Assembly: GCF_001282785.1 (NCBI RefSeq)
Contig: NZ_CVUA01000001.1
Location: 2,542,001-2,606,000 of the forward strand
Source of the DNA: Halolamina sediminis
GTDB taxonomy: Archaea > Halobacteriota > Halobacteria > Halobacteriales > Haloferacaceae
Length of the DNA: 64,000 nucleotides
Direction of reading: 5' to 3'
Position 1 is the first letter of the stretch; each line of letters opens with the position of its first letter. A program made the translations under genes and the position numbers. The notes below the pieces were generated by a model. The model had not been told where the DNA came from and did no database searches. It saw only the letters and a list, made by a program, of their open reading frames with translations. Shown here in pieces: positions 7,567 to 15,987 of this stretch.

Positions 7567-8631
7567 TCAGATATCCACGTCGAACGACTCGTGCTCGCCG
7601 GCCCGCTCGGCCATCCCGGCACACAGCTCCGCGACCGCGTCCAGATCCTCCGTATCGACCACTTCGACCGGCGTATGCATGTACCGGTTCGGGATCCCGA
7701 CGTTCAGCGACGGCACGCCCCCACGTTGGGTGAACACGCCGTCGGCGTCGGTGCCCGTCCGGCTCCCGGCGGCCTGGAGTTGGTAGTCCACGTCGTCGTC
7801 CTCGCCCGACTCCCGGGCCAACTCGACCAGCTTCGGGTGGTTCGCACTGCCGCGGCCCACGACCGGCCCCTCGCTGAGCTCGACCGGGCCGCGGGCGCTG
7901 CCGGCCACGTCGGGGTTGTCGGTCGCGTGGGTCACGTCGACGGCGACGTAGGCGTCGGGGTTCACGTCGAACCCGACCATCTGGGCGCCGTTCAGGCCGA
8001 GCTCCTCCTGCACCGTCGAGACGGCGTAGACGGTCGCGTCGGCGCCCGCCTCGGCCGCGCGACGCAGCGCCTCGGCGGCGACCCACGTCCCGGCGCGGTT
8101 GTCCACCCCGCGGGCCGCGATGCGGCCGTTCGCGAGCTCCTCGACCTCGGAGGAGAACGTCACCGGGTCGCCGATCGATACGAGATCCTCGGCGTCTTCT
8201 TCGTCCTCGGCGCCCACGTCGACGAACTGCTCGCTGATGTCCTCGTACTCCTCCTCGCCCTGTCGCAGGTGGATCGCGGTCTGCCCGATCACGCCTTGGA
8301 CGGGCCCGTCGTCGGCGTGGACCGTGACGTGCTGGCCCTTCGAGACCGTGCGGTCCGAGCCGCCAACGCGGCTGATCCGGAGGAACCCGTCGTCGAGGAC
8401 GTCCCGGACGATGAACCCGATCTCGTCGGCGTGGCCGCCCACGGCGAACTCAGTGTCGACGTCGGGATCGCCCTCGTGGACTGCGACCGCGTTGCCGTAC
8501 GGGCCGGTCTCGACGCGGTCGGCGAACTGGGAGACGTAGTCGACCCAGACTCGCTGACCGCGTGTCTCGAACCCGGAGGGGCTCGGCGTGGTAAGCAGTT
8601 CGTCGAGAAACGCCCGCTGGCTGTCGTCCAT
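7567..8631 (-). CDS. M42-family metallopeptidase (aminopeptidase)
   Basis: A 354-residue cytoplasmic peptidase. The opening MDDSQRAFLDELLTTPSPSG and the metal-site motifs are those of family M42 (TET/glutamyl aminopeptidases): GGHADEIGF (His ligand), GVDNRAGTW (bridging Asp), STVQEELGLNGA (catalytic Glu and Glu ligand), VDVTHATD (Asp ligand) and RYMHTPVEVVD (His ligand). These binuclear zinc or cobalt enzymes assemble into dodecamers that degrade peptides released by the proteasome. An upstream ATG at 8658 adding nine residues is an alternative start. It is divergent from the membrane-protein gene at 8740. Confidence 0.92.
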   Translation of the reverse strand: MDDSQRAFLDELLTTPSPSGFETRGQRVWVDYVSQFADRVETGPYGNAVAVHEGDPDVDTEFAVGGHADEIGFIVRDVLDDGFLRISRVGGSDRTVSKGQHVTVHADDGPVQGVIGQTAIHLRQGEEEYEDISEQFVDVGAEDEEDAEDLVSIGDPVTFSSEVEELANGRIAARGVDNRAGTWVAAEALRRAAEAGADATVYAVSTVQEELGLNGAQMVGFDVNPDAYVAVDVTHATDNPDVAGSARGPVELSEGPVVGRGSANHPKLVELARESGEDDDVDYQLQAAGSRTGTDADGVFTQRGGVPSLNVGIPNRYMHTPVEVVDTEDLDAVAELCAGMAERAGEHESFDVDI

Positions 8632-8739
8632 GCGCGGTTGCTCGGCCGGGGCGCCCATCAGTCCGACGATGCCGGCCAAGCACGGTGGTTCTCGGTCAGC
8701 GCCCAAAACTGTATCACGCTCCCGACCGAACGGAACTGT

Positions 8740-9207
8740 ATGTCCGACAAACAGTTCACGCTTTTCGAACTCCACTTCCACGACGGCTTCCAACTCGGCC
8801 CGCGCAGCCTCGACCTCGACGACGGCACGGCCTCGAACGACGCGATCGACGAGTCGACGACCGACGCGGTCGAGGAGTCGAGCGAGGGTTCCGGACCGAG
8901 CGTGCTCGGCCCGCTGCTGGGACTGGGCGTCCTCGCCGGGGTCGCCTACGCCGTCCGGAAGCTGCTTTCCGACATCGACCCCGAGGGGCTGGACGCGCTC
9001 GACGACGTCGAGGAGGAGGTACAGGAGGCCACCGAGGATCTCGAGGCCGACGAGGACTCGGTGCCGATCGAGATCACCAGTCCAGACGAGGAAGAGAGCA
9101 GCGGGCTGCTCCGACTGCTCGCCGGCGCCGCCGTGTTGCTGGTGCTGTTCGCGCTCGGCGCGAAGAAGCTGCTGGGCGGGAGCGAGGAGATCGTCGTCGA
9201 GGAGTAA
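8740..9207 (+). CDS. Acidic two-span membrane protein, unknown
   Basis: A 155-residue protein: a polar N-terminus MSDKQFTLFELHFHDGFQLG, an acidic linker, one span (VLGPLLGLGVLAGVAYAV), a long acidic segment rich in Glu/Asp, and a second span (LLAGAAVLLVLFALGAKKLL) with an acidic tail. I do not recognise a family beyond similar haloarchaeal hypotheticals. It is divergent from the M42 peptidase gene and precedes the insertion-sequence remnant that opens the accessory tract. Confidence 0.72.
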   Translation: MSDKQFTLFELHFHDGFQLGPRSLDLDDGTASNDAIDESTTDAVEESSEGSGPSVLGPLLGLGVLAGVAYAVRKLLSDIDPEGLDALDDVEEEVQEATEDLEADEDSVPIEITSPDEEESSGLLRLLAGAAVLLVLFALGAKKLLGGSEEIVVEE

Positions 9208-9341
9208 ACTACCCCACCCTACTCGCTCACGGCGTCGCTATTCGCTTCGATTGGGGTCCGTCAGACTGCATTTGATGACCTTCATATGATCATTCACTGG
9301 GCGATACATTTTTACTCTGATAATCATAAGAACAGTTTGCG

Positions 9342-9363
9342 ACGTTCGACCCCGGCCGAACGT
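9342..9363. repeat. Inverted repeat, possible IS200/IS605 left-end hairpin
   Basis: ACGTTCG, eight bases, then CGAACGT form a 7-bp stem. It lies about 90 bp before the tnpB remnant, where an IS200/IS605-type element would have its subterminal left-end hairpin. That identity is inferred from position only; the region 9208-9452 holds no gene I can support. Confidence 0.35.
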
Positions 9364-9452
9364 GGCTATGTCAGAGGCAGCTTCAGTCAGTCATTCACCG
9401 ATCTGACGTTTTTACTCCGCTGGCGCCGCTATTTTCGGTATGAGTACGGACC

Positions 9453-10132
9453 GCCACGATCGGCCAGCAGTACCTCTACGAAGGACGCGATCTGTTCGCC
9501 CACTTCCGCGAAACCGCCGAGGAAATCGCTCGCCTGCAATCCAAACTCCGCGAAGACCGGTACAGCAGTCGCCGGATTCGACGCCTGTACTGTAAGCGGC
9601 CGCACCGACGCGACCACACACAGGACGCGCTCGTCCGCGACTTGATGGAACGACTGTACGACGAGGGTGTTGCCACCGTGTACGTGGGCGATCTCACCGA
9701 TGTGCTGTCGGCCCATTGGTCGGCAGCGGTGAACGAGAAAACACACCAGTTCTGGGCGTTTCGCTCATTCATCGATCGTCTCGCCACGACCGCCGAGGAG
9801 TACGGCATCACGGTCGAAATCGAGTCAGAAGCCTACACGACGGTAGAGTGCCCGGTGTGTGGCGAGCGCAACGGTACAGACCGGAACGGCCACGTGTTCC
9901 GGTGTTCGTGTGGCTACGAGGGCACGCCGATCTTGGTGCGTCGCGGACGTTCCTCGAACGGCAGGTTGACACGAATCTGGAAGCCGGGTCGATGGCACGG
10001 CCCGTGCGCCTCACGTAGCACAACCACAACTGGTCGGAGCTACCACACTCTCCCGAGAGGGCACGTCACGACGAGGAGCGCACAAACCGGAGTACCGCTG
10101 ATGGGAAACTTGCCTCCGTGGGGACGGCATAG
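9453..10132 (+). pseudogene. tnpB: TnpB remnant (IS200/IS605 family), C-terminal half
   Basis: Homology to the haloarchaeal TnpB family begins abruptly at about 9453 with [20 protein letters not shown] and continues through the central part ([17 protein letters not shown]) and the zinc finger (CPVCG ... CSCGYEG). One base is missing near 9925, moving the [14 protein letters not shown] block to the next frame; a TAG replaces a Trp codon at 10016-10018; the original stop is at 10130-10132. The N-terminal half with the first RuvC aspartate is gone. TnpB proteins are RNA-guided nucleases of IS200/IS605 elements; this one cannot be active. The right end of the element follows directly. Confidence 0.8.
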
Positions 10133-10182
10133 CCACCATCCCCACCGGAAGAATCCTACCCTTCAGGGGTGGGAGGATGTCA
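10133..10182 (+). mobile_element. Right end of IS200/IS605-type remnant
   Basis: Follows the tnpB remnant and contains an imperfect hairpin at 10155-10173 and the terminal block GGATGTCA at 10175-10182. The same terminal block in reverse (TGACATCC) sits at 11723-11730 at the end of the second element. In intact elements this segment also encodes the 3' part of the TnpB guide RNA, so the bases from 10183 would be the guide. The last three bases supply the stop codon of the beta-helix gene on the other strand. Confidence 0.6.
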
Positions 10183-11628
10183 AACCCACGCTTCTGGCCT
10201 GAAGTCGCCGGGTTCGGCCTCCATCTCGTCGATATGGCGCTCGCCGTCGGGTGTCACGAATGTGGTGTTTCGGATGGTCATCGTCGTATCCCGAAGAATG
10301 AGTGGATAGCCGGTGACATCGATGTGGGAGTCAACCAGTTCACAGTCTTCGGAGTAGGCTACTCGGATACCGTCCCGCTGCTCGCCCGGTTGCTCGATGG
10401 TACAATTCCGGAAGGTGGTACCGTCACGACCGTTTACTTGGATGGCGTACCCTCGGCCGGCTTTGCCGTCGACTGTTAGGTTTTCGAACGTCGGGCCGCC
10501 GAGGCCCTCCCCGGAGTAGTAGAACGCCTTGACGGCGGGGGTCCCGTCACTTTCCATTGTTATTTGTGAATTAGCTACTCGGGAACTCCCGCTGTCAGCA
10601 TGGAAGACGATGGCGCCGAAGCTGTTGGTGACAGCCGGTCCGAATCGGATTTCACAGTTCTCGACGACTTGATCGGCACCGCGGCGAAATCTGATCCCCC
10701 GGAGATTTGTCGAATGGGCTTCAGGTGCGGACTCAACGACGATCGTGTCGTCTCGGGCTGACGAGCCGGGAGTCCCGAGTCGGATATTGGAGACGTTGTT
10801 GTTCTCGAAGTGGCTACCGACAGTATGGACGGTCCCACCGCCGCCGTCGTCCACCCCCGGTGTGGAGCCATAGAGGCCGTTATCGGTAAACTCGCTAAGT
10901 TCACAGTTCTGGAACGTCACCTCTCCAGAGTGACGCACCCCAACGTAGGCACCGGTCATCCAGCCACTGTCCTCGATATTCTGGGCTCGGAAGTTCTCTA
11001 CGAGACCGACCCCCTCCGGGCTCCGGATGTCGATTCGGAACATCGTGATCTGCTCGCGGCAATTCCCCCTCGCGGTGACATCGCGAACTGTTGCGTCGCC
11101 CGAGGCGATAACGTTTATCGCCCCGCCGGCCTCTTCCCGCTCGAAGTCGAAATCAATCCCTTCGAGCAAGAAGTCGCTGACCATGGCAAACTGAATGTGT
11201 GGATCATCATTGACACAGCTACCCGCTGGCGCGACGAACGTCGGCCGCTCGTCTTGGGCTGCAGCGATACCGAAGTGGTCGTACCCCGTAAGTTCCATCG
11301 GCGGGAGCAGGTAGGTTCCTGCTGGGAACGATAGCAAAGTGTCGTCGGCCGCATACTGGTCAAGTATGCCGCTGATCGGTTCGTTACCTTCTGGATCGGC
11401 ACCAGCTTGAACAGCGTCGATGACCGTGCCGAACTCGTCGCCGTGGGGAACTGGCTCCTCCGGTGTCAGATCTTCACCTCGGGTGTTGTAAGCATCGATC
11501 GTTTCGAGAACCTCGGTGAGCGTTGCATCCCCGGCATTATACGCTGCGATAATCTCTAGGACGTCCTGGAACGTCACCACCATAGACCCGATCATTGTGG
11601 CTCGCTGTAACAGCTGACGTCGGTTCAT
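10180..11628 (-). CDS. Secreted right-handed beta-helix protein with dockerin-like N-terminus
   Basis: A 482-residue protein. It starts [18 protein letters not shown], a short Arg-Arg leader with a weak hydrophobic stretch, followed by a calcium-binding dockerin-like pair ([15 protein letters not shown] and [17 protein letters not shown]). The remainder is a parallel beta-helix with recurrent turns such as [20 protein letters not shown] and repeated N-containing ladders, as in pectate-lyase-like proteins; no catalytic residues are identifiable. The C-terminus ends EAWV and its stop codon is made by the end of the flanking insertion-sequence remnant, so the original C-terminus has probably been lost. 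It probably acts outside the cell. Confidence 0.75.
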   Translation of the reverse strand: MNRRQLLQRATMIGSMVVTFQDVLEIIAAYNAGDATLTEVLETIDAYNTRGEDLTPEEPVPHGDEFGTVIDAVQAGADPEGNEPISGILDQYAADDTLLSFPAGTYLLPPMELTGYDHFGIAAAQDERPTFVAPAGSCVNDDPHIQFAMVSDFLLEGIDFDFEREEAGGAINVIASGDATVRDVTARGNCREQITMFRIDIRSPEGVGLVENFRAQNIEDSGWMTGAYVGVRHSGEVTFQNCELSEFTDNGLYGSTPGVDDGGGGTVHTVGSHFENNNVSNIRLGTPGSSARDDTIVVESAPEAHSTNLRGIRFRRGADQVVENCEIRFGPAVTNSFGAIVFHADSGSSRVANSQITMESDGTPAVKAFYYSGEGLGGPTFENLTVDGKAGRGYAIQVNGRDGTTFRNCTIEQPGEQRDGIRVAYSEDCELVDSHIDVTGYPLILRDTTMTIRNTTFVTPDGERHIDEMEAEPGDFRPEAWV

Positions 11629-11722
11629 CTACGGATATCCACTCTCTATATCGGTATTGTTATGCGCCGGTAAAGTCGGGTAAGCAGAGAATTATGGTGG
11701 ATCGGCTGCGTAGTGTCCTTAC

Positions 11723-11751
11723 TGACATCCTCCCACGGCTAAAGCCGTGGG
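11723..11751 (-). mobile_element. Right end of second IS200/IS605-type remnant
   Basis: TGACATCC at 11723-11730 is followed by a 9-bp hairpin at 11732-11751 (CCCACGGCT, AA, AGCCGTGGG). It matches the terminal block of the first remnant in opposite orientation. The tnpB remnant on the minus strand reads out into it. The two right ends therefore face each other across the beta-helix gene. Confidence 0.65.
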
Positions 11752-12879
11752 GTTCCCCCACTGGGGGTTGAATCCACGAGTAGCAGGAGGTTCGCAGGTT
11801 CGTCGTCGCGATGGACGATGACCTGCGTTTCGAGCTGTGCCAGTCCAGCCCCCGCCTCAGACAGCGGTTTCGAGAACTTGCCCAAGGCTCGTTTGCCGAG
11901 GTTCAGCGCACCGTTCTTGTCCGCGTTGTCGTCCAGCCCACACTCGGGACACTCAAAGCGTCCCTGCGTCTCTCGGACACCCTCGCAGGCACACCGGTTG
12001 CACGTCTCGACGTATCGTATTCTTCGACCAACTGCACGGCGATGCCTGCGTCGTGGGCTTTGTACTCAATGTAGTTGAGCAGGCGCGCGAACGGCATCTT
12101 GTGGACTTTATTGTTGACGTACCGTCCTTTATCATTGTCTTTGCGAATCCCGCCGAGGTCGCCCACGACGATGACCGCGTTCCACTCCACAGCGTCCTCC
12201 ACGATTTGGCGAGCAATCTTGTGGAGACGGTCGTCCACCTCCCGCGCTTCCGCCCCACCAATGCGCTCAACTACCTGCTGTCCCTGTCAAGGCTTCGCTT
12301 TCCCGATAGACTTCTGCAGTTGCTTGTAGTGTTCGCGGATACGGCGCACTTCCTCGCCGTAGAACGTGGTCTTGCGGTCGGAAAGGAACGCACAGGTAGC
12401 GACCCACCGTGTGCCCATGTCGATCCGTCATCGTACTCGTCTTGGACGGTCACAGACCGCTTGACGACGAGATGCACGTACCAGTCACGGCGGATGAGTT
12501 CACTGTCCCGAAAATCGCCCTCACGGACGAGTTGTTCGTCCTTGTACGGAACGTGGGCGGGGCACCAGATGGAGTTTCCCCGTCCACGTTCGGGGTCGTA
12601 GACGGTAACTTTGACCCACCACGACGAGAGAACAGTACCTTCGTCGTGAGCCACGCCGAACACGTCGTTGCGGAGAACGACGGATTGTTCGGTGTCAGTG
12701 TTCGGGTCTTTCTGTCGCTGGACTTTCGACGCCTGCTGGTCGGTCGCGGAGTAGCTGTCGGCGTCTCCGCCATGTACCTCGGTCTGGAACGCCTCGTACT
12801 CACGGGCGAGCAGGTCGGCTTTCCTGTTAGTCAGCGAGTGGAGTTTGACCCGAATCGTGGTTGAGACGGTCCGTTGCAT
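11739..12879 (-). pseudogene. tnpB: TnpB pseudogene (IS200/IS605 family) with frameshifts
   Basis: Nearly full-length TnpB family protein in pieces. The start at 12879 (MQRTVSTTIRVKLHSLTNRK) continues to DEYDD near 12425; the frame then changes and reads MGTRWVATCAFLSDRKTTFY, the first RuvC segment; a stop follows after SIGKAKP near 12295; the next piece carries VIVVGDLGGIRKDNDKGRYV; another shift near 12010 gives the zinc-finger part ECPECGLDDNADKNGALNLG. The stop at 11739 lies inside the right-end hairpin. At least two frameshifts and one nonsense codon make it inactive as read. The upstream tnpA fragment belongs to the same element. Confidence 0.85.
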
Positions 12880-12880
12880 A

Positions 12881-13081
12881 CTACTCACCTGCTTGCGCGT
12901 CGATATACTTCTCGATGATCTCACTGGATACGTCGCCCACACTTGAGACGAAGTACGAGCGCGTCCACAGTGACGGCAGGCCGAGGTCGAACTCGTCACG
13001 GAGGTGGCGAGAGGAGTAGCCCTTGACTTGTTGGCTTATCTTGTTCGGGGCGAGCGCTGGGTAATACTGGAGCGCGATCCC
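12881..13081 (-). pseudogene. tnpA: TnpA (Y1 transposase) C-terminal fragment
   Basis: About 65 residues ending just before tnpB: KISQQVKGYSSRHLRDEFDL, LPSLWTRSYFVSSVGD and VSSEIIEKYIDAQAGE. This is the C-terminal part of the IS200/IS605 TnpA single-strand transposase, including the helix with the tyrosine of KYIDAQ that is the expected nucleophile. The N-terminal HUH metal site is missing and the left end of the element is not recognisable, so it cannot transpose by itself. The upstream limit is approximate. Confidence 0.8.
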
Positions 13082-13195
13082 TACGCTGTCGACGAAAAGT
13101 GGTCGGGACTACCCGACATTGAGTGGGTGAGAGTTGACCAACTCAAACATTGTACCTCGATAAAGGCTCAACCAGCTACAGATTCACTGAACCGT

Positions 13196-14896
13196 TCACT
13201 CATAACGCGGGAAACGAAGGACAGCACGAGTTCCATCCAGATGGATACCGGCATCTAGAGTGAACGAGCCATGGGACTTGCGTACAATCAAATCCACCAG
13301 CCACAGTCCGATACCCGACCCATGCGTCAATGATGATTCACTTCTGAGATGGAGTGCTTCAAGTTCACTGTCAGCAATACCTGGACCGTCGTCTTCGAGC
13401 ACAAACACGCCATCAGACCCATCAGCGAAAACCGATATCCATAGCTGTGGCTCATTCTCTCCCTGGTGGTGTTGTATCGCGTTGTCGAACAACTCATCAA
13501 TCGCATCAGTCACGAGCGGATTCCCAGTAATCACAACATCGTCCCCGAAATCGGTCGTTACAGACGCTCTAGTTTCAGAACGTACGCGTTCTGTATGTTC
13601 ATGAGCGAGTGCACACAGGTCGACCTGTACCTGCTGCCGGTCAGCATCGACAAGCTTTCTGAGTTTAGTGGCTTTTTCACTGTGTGTGAGTAACTGGTCA
13701 CTGACTGCGCTGATTTGCGCAGTTTCAGTAGCATACTTTCCTTGCTCATCCTGATTCTCGATAGCCGTTACGTGAGCGTTGAGCACGTTAAGCCGATTTC
13801 TGAAGTTATGTCGCAATAACCGTGTGAATATCTCTTTCAGCAACTCGAGATCCTGTTCGCGGTCCCGTAACTCGGTCACTTCCCGGAACAGGAACAGTGA
13901 TCCAGCGCGTGATGACCCGCGTGTGACCGGGCGAACTGAGACGATGAAGTGACGTTTTTCCCCGTTTACAGTGAGGCTCAGGTCAGTGTTCTGTTGGAAA
14001 TCGTTCTGAAAGCTGGAGTGTAACTCTGGGTGGATTTTTGAGATTTCTTCGAATGGCCGGCCGATTACATCGCCATTGTGCGGAAATATCCCCTGTGCCG
14101 CCGGGTTGGCGTCGACGATTGACCCATCCTGATCGACCGTGACTACTGGGTCAGGCATCGTTTCAACCGCTTGTCGCCGGCTCACCGGAACCAAGCTGAA
14201 CAGTTGATGCCGATATAGTGCGAATCCCCACAGTAGCGCCGTGGTCAGAAATGTCACCGGGGTGAAATCAATATAGAGTGGAATCGAGTCGATGTTCCGG
14301 AATAGATGCGTTTGGAGAGCGCCGGGGAATCCGATGAGCCATCCTGCCAGAAGGAAAACCAGTTGCTGTCGGTGTTTCCCATGGGCTTCCCTGAGATCGG
14401 TGAGTAGTAGCCCAATCGGGAGCATTACGAGTACGATTGCGAACGCAATATGGACAAAGTACCAAGGACCGGGGACTAACTGGCTGATACCAACAGGGTT
14501 CACTGGGGTTGCCGCACGGAGAACGAGGTGATGCTGGGGGTTCGTAACCCCGAGCAAGAGCGTCACGATGGGAACAATGAGAGCGCCGACGAGTAGCCGT
14601 CGGTCCATCTCAGCCGGGTCATGACCCAAGTATTCCCAAATAAATAGCGGCCATCCGAATGCAACCAGCGATTGAAAGAAGAATCGAGCAGTTACATTGA
14701 GGTGCACTGGAAACACTCGCGCCGGCCATGTCACAAGCAGCAGCATAATAGACCAACCGATCATACCAAGTAGGCACAGGAGAAATCCTCGTCCACCAGG
14801 CTTCTCGCGATTACGATACGTATAGACAGCGACGCCGATAATCGGGACGATCGAGATGAACATCAGCAGGGCCATTGACTGTGCGCCCTGTCGCAT
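13196..14896 (-). CDS. Sensor histidine kinase: 7TM, PAS, HisKA, HATPase
   Basis: A 566-residue membrane sensor kinase. Residues 1-235 contain about seven hydrophobic spans. A PAS domain follows (about 240-345; VDQDGSIVDANPAAQGIF). The phospho-acceptor region is near 355-370, with His363 in LLRHNFRNRLNVLN. The ATP-binding domain has the N box DELFDNAIQH (468-477), G1 EDDGPGIADSE and G2 GSGIGLWLV. The layout is complete, so it should be active; the signal is unknown and no response regulator lies next to it. An ATG at 14875 is a possible shorter start. It sits between the IS remnant and the large secreted-protein operon. Confidence 0.9.
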   Translation of the reverse strand: MRQGAQSMALLMFISIVPIIGVAVYTYRNREKPGGRGFLLCLLGMIGWSIMLLLVTWPARVFPVHLNVTARFFFQSLVAFGWPLFIWEYLGHDPAEMDRRLLVGALIVPIVTLLLGVTNPQHHLVLRAATPVNPVGISQLVPGPWYFVHIAFAIVLVMLPIGLLLTDLREAHGKHRQQLVFLLAGWLIGFPGALQTHLFRNIDSIPLYIDFTPVTFLTTALLWGFALYRHQLFSLVPVSRRQAVETMPDPVVTVDQDGSIVDANPAAQGIFPHNGDVIGRPFEEISKIHPELHSSFQNDFQQNTDLSLTVNGEKRHFIVSVRPVTRGSSRAGSLFLFREVTELRDREQDLELLKEIFTRLLRHNFRNRLNVLNAHVTAIENQDEQGKYATETAQISAVSDQLLTHSEKATKLRKLVDADRQQVQVDLCALAHEHTERVRSETRASVTTDFGDDVVITGNPLVTDAIDELFDNAIQHHQGENEPQLWISVFADGSDGVFVLEDDGPGIADSELEALHLRSESSLTHGSGIGLWLVDLIVRKSHGSFTLDAGIHLDGTRAVLRFPRYE

Positions 14897-15000
14897 TTGT
14901 TATAATAGAACCATGTGTATTGGTATCAATAACCTTTTGGTACCCCTATGTTAGAAGACATGGATATGCTCTCGTGACCGCTTAGAGTTGGTCCCCGTCG

Positions 15001-15987
15001 CTACTCGTTATTGTTGTACCGCTCAATGATGATCAATACGTGCTGGAGTGTCACCTGTGCGCCGCCAGTATTTGGAACGGCTTCGCCGGAGTTGTAGTAC
15101 TCAATCGCGGTCAATAATTCGGCGAAACTGACCTCGCCGTCAGTGCCAGTGAGAGCGTCGATTACGTCCTTTGTTTCGGCAGTAACGGTCACCTCGACGG
15201 CGGTAGTTCCTCCATTCTGATCGGCCGTCTCGATGACGACCTCGAACGTGCCTGAACCCGCCTCAGTCCCTTCAACGGTGAACGTTGAAGTCGCCTCGGC
15301 GTCGTTCATCAGCGTGCCAATTTGGGCATTTTCCGGCGATACTGCTAGGAACGATGGCGGCGACAGCGAGACGGTCACGTCCCTGGCTGTCGCATCACCG
15401 ATATTGCGGACGGTTATCTCGACCTGCTTTGTCGAACCTGCCGCGAGCGTCTCGGGGACTGCCGCGGGGTTAACCACGGTGACCTTCGGTGGTGTCGTTG
15501 TCTCGTCGGCGACGCGTTCGACCGTCTCCGCAGTTTGCTCGAAGGTCTGTGTGGATTGAGAAACCGATTGGATCGTCTCACTTACAGATGAGGATGTTTG
15601 TTTCGCGGCAAGCGCGGTTCCCGCGCTGGCGAGAAGCATTCCCTGCTCCAATGCGAGCGCCGACTCGAGTTCGACCCGGGATCTGAGTTCAGACTGTGAT
15701 TCCTCGTCAAGGACAGCCGTCGCAAGCAGGTGTCGAGCCTTCTCAGTGAGAATCTGTTCGTCGGGGTCAGCTGTGGCAACTCGTTGGTCCAGTTCGTTGA
15801 TAACGGAGATCGCGACCTCCCAGTTTTCGTTTGCGAACGCCTGCTCCAGATCGGCCAACAATTCGGATAGTGAGCGTTCCTGAAGCGTTGACCGGAGTGT
15901 GGCTGCTGCCTCCGCAGCGCGTTCGATTTCCTGTGTGTGCGTGGCGGCCTGCAACTCTCGTACTTGTGATTCGATGGGTCGGGACAT
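15001..15987 (-). CDS. CARDB-like protein with C-terminal dockerin-like pair
   Basis: A 328-residue acidic protein. Residues 1-140 are helical and coiled-coil-like; around 145-165 is a Ser/Thr-rich stretch; then an immunoglobulin-like CARDB/NEW3-type domain (STKQVEITVRNIGDATARDV) of about 100 residues; the end is a dockerin-like pair, VSFAELLTAIEYYNSGEAVP and VTLQHVLIIIERYNNNE. It has no evident signal peptide. Its ATG overlaps the stop of the 1003-aa upstream gene (TAATG), so the two are made together. A role in binding that secreted partner is inferred from this coupling only. Confidence 0.72.
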   Translation of the reverse strand: MSRPIESQVRELQAATHTQEIERAAEAAATLRSTLQERSLSELLADLEQAFANENWEVAISVINELDQRVATADPDEQILTEKARHLLATAVLDEESQSELRSRVELESALALEQGMLLASAGTALAAKQTSSSVSETIQSVSQSTQTFEQTAETVERVADETTTPPKVTVVNPAAVPETLAAGSTKQVEITVRNIGDATARDVTVSLSPPSFLAVSPENAQIGTLMNDAEATSTFTVEGTEAGSGTFEVVIETADQNGGTTAVEVTVTAETKDVIDALTGTDGEVSFAELLTAIEYYNSGEAVPNTGGAQVTLQHVLIIIERYNNNE

